Source: Pseudomonas sp. 6D_7.1_Bac1
Lineage (GTDB): Bacteria; Pseudomonadota; Gammaproteobacteria; Pseudomonadales; Pseudomonadaceae
Assembly: GCF_025465945.1 (NCBI RefSeq)
Contig: NZ_JANLNW010000011.1
Location: 85,421-149,420, forward strand
Direction: 5' to 3'
Length of the DNA stretch: 64,000 bases
Of this stretch, positions 63,615 to 64,000 are shown one piece after another; the first letter of the stretch is position 1, and the number at the start of each line of letters is the position of its first letter. The notes under the pieces were generated by a model that did not search any database, was not told the origin of the DNA, and saw only the letters and a list, made by a program, of their open reading frames with translations. The position numbers and the translations under genes are program-made.

Positions 63615-63947
63615 CACGGCGCACCCACGGCAATATTTTTTCAGCACGCTCTGACGGCGCGCCTGTGGCTTGAGTCGAGCAAGTTCCAGACCACAAGACG
63701 CCTGCGCCAACCCAGTGGATAGCAATCGTCTACTAAGCGGATAAAGCGGCCGTTCTGGAACCTAAGCTCGCCTTCGAACAACACTCAAGGCTGCCCAAAA
63801 CAGTACCTCAATGCAGCAAACAGAGGCGGCCGTTCATCGAATGGTGCATGGGTCTTGAGTATTAGCTGCCCAGAACAGCGCGCCGGTGTTACCTCAAGAC
63901 AATCGTGATGCTGGCTAACACAAATTTCCAGACTGGTGAGCATTTGT

Positions 63948-64000
63948 GGGGGGGGGGGGTGGGGCCCCCCCCCCACCGTGGGGGGGGCCGCCGCCCCCCC
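63948..64000. other. G/C homopolymer at window end, probable assembly artefact
   Basis: The last ~50 bases are runs of G and C only. Such homopolymers are common in low-quality contig ends and have no biological meaning here. Confidence 0.9.

Overview
The window looks like chromosome of a Pseudomonas (P. fluorescens-type). Support: a kynureninase gene divergent from a kynR-type Lrp regulator, DUF1302/DUF1329 pairs, a DUF6124-type small protein, the characteristic inverted REP pairs, and GC-rich codon use across 26.8-63.9 kb. The last ~50 bases are G/C homopolymer, which reads as a contig end rather than biology. No 16S rRNA or complete tRNA is present, so the species cannot be fixed.

Region 1 (1-21948) is the right-hand part of a natural-product gene cluster that starts outside the window. 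A tightly overlapping plus-strand operon (to 8640) encodes an acyl-CoA dehydrogenase (ACAD), two KAS III-like enzymes, two degenerate thiolase-fold proteins, a second ACAD, an alpha/beta hydrolase, a cytochrome P450, a luciferase-like monooxygenase of the NRPS/PKS-associated type and a secreted DUF2807 protein. A minus-strand operon (16509 to 8646) encodes a MacB-like exporter (HlyD adaptor, ATPase, FtsX permease), an NtrC-type sigma-54 regulator, its histidine kinase and a phosphopantetheinyl transferase. A second minus-strand operon (21948 to 17723) repeats the biosynthetic theme: KAS III, acyl carrier protein, ACAD C-terminal domain, MATE exporter, hydrolase. Between the last two operons lies an AraC-type gene. 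The exporter operon and the AraC gene each have a good -24/-12 sigma-54 promoter, on opposite strands, with palindromes between them, so the regulator encoded in the operon probably drives both. I do not recognise the product.

Region 2 (about 22.2-26.7 kb) is an AT-richer mobile-element remnant. It is bounded by a diverged ~75-bp direct repeat that carries integrase-arm-like GGTATTCC motifs and ends in a tRNA-3'-end-like core. Inside are a FabF C-terminal fragment, IS5 and IS3 scraps, a YagK/YfjJ-type (inovirus Gp2-like) gene, an AlpA-type regulator and an AT-rich gene of unknown function with a ribbon-helix-helix-like C-terminus. No integrase gene is present. The repeat geometry suggests two elements integrated in tandem at one site, with the cluster of region 1 belonging to the left-hand one.

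Region 3 (26.7-64 kb) is ordinary accessory chromosome: an EamA exporter with its AraC regulator; a lipid- or glycerol-like block (DUF1329, DUF1302 porin-like protein, zinc phospholipase C-like protein, FGGY kinase, GlpD-like dehydrogenase, alkyl-DHAP-synthase-like flavoprotein, AraC regulator); an acyl-CoA ligase/thiolase/MFS operon with a PAS-LuxR regulator; then a YedE-type permease, an ArnT-like glycosyltransferase, a histidine phosphatase-like protein, a chemoreceptor, a D-aminoacylase with LysR neighbour, a MdaB-like quinone reductase, a TSUP permease, and kynurenine-pathway genes.
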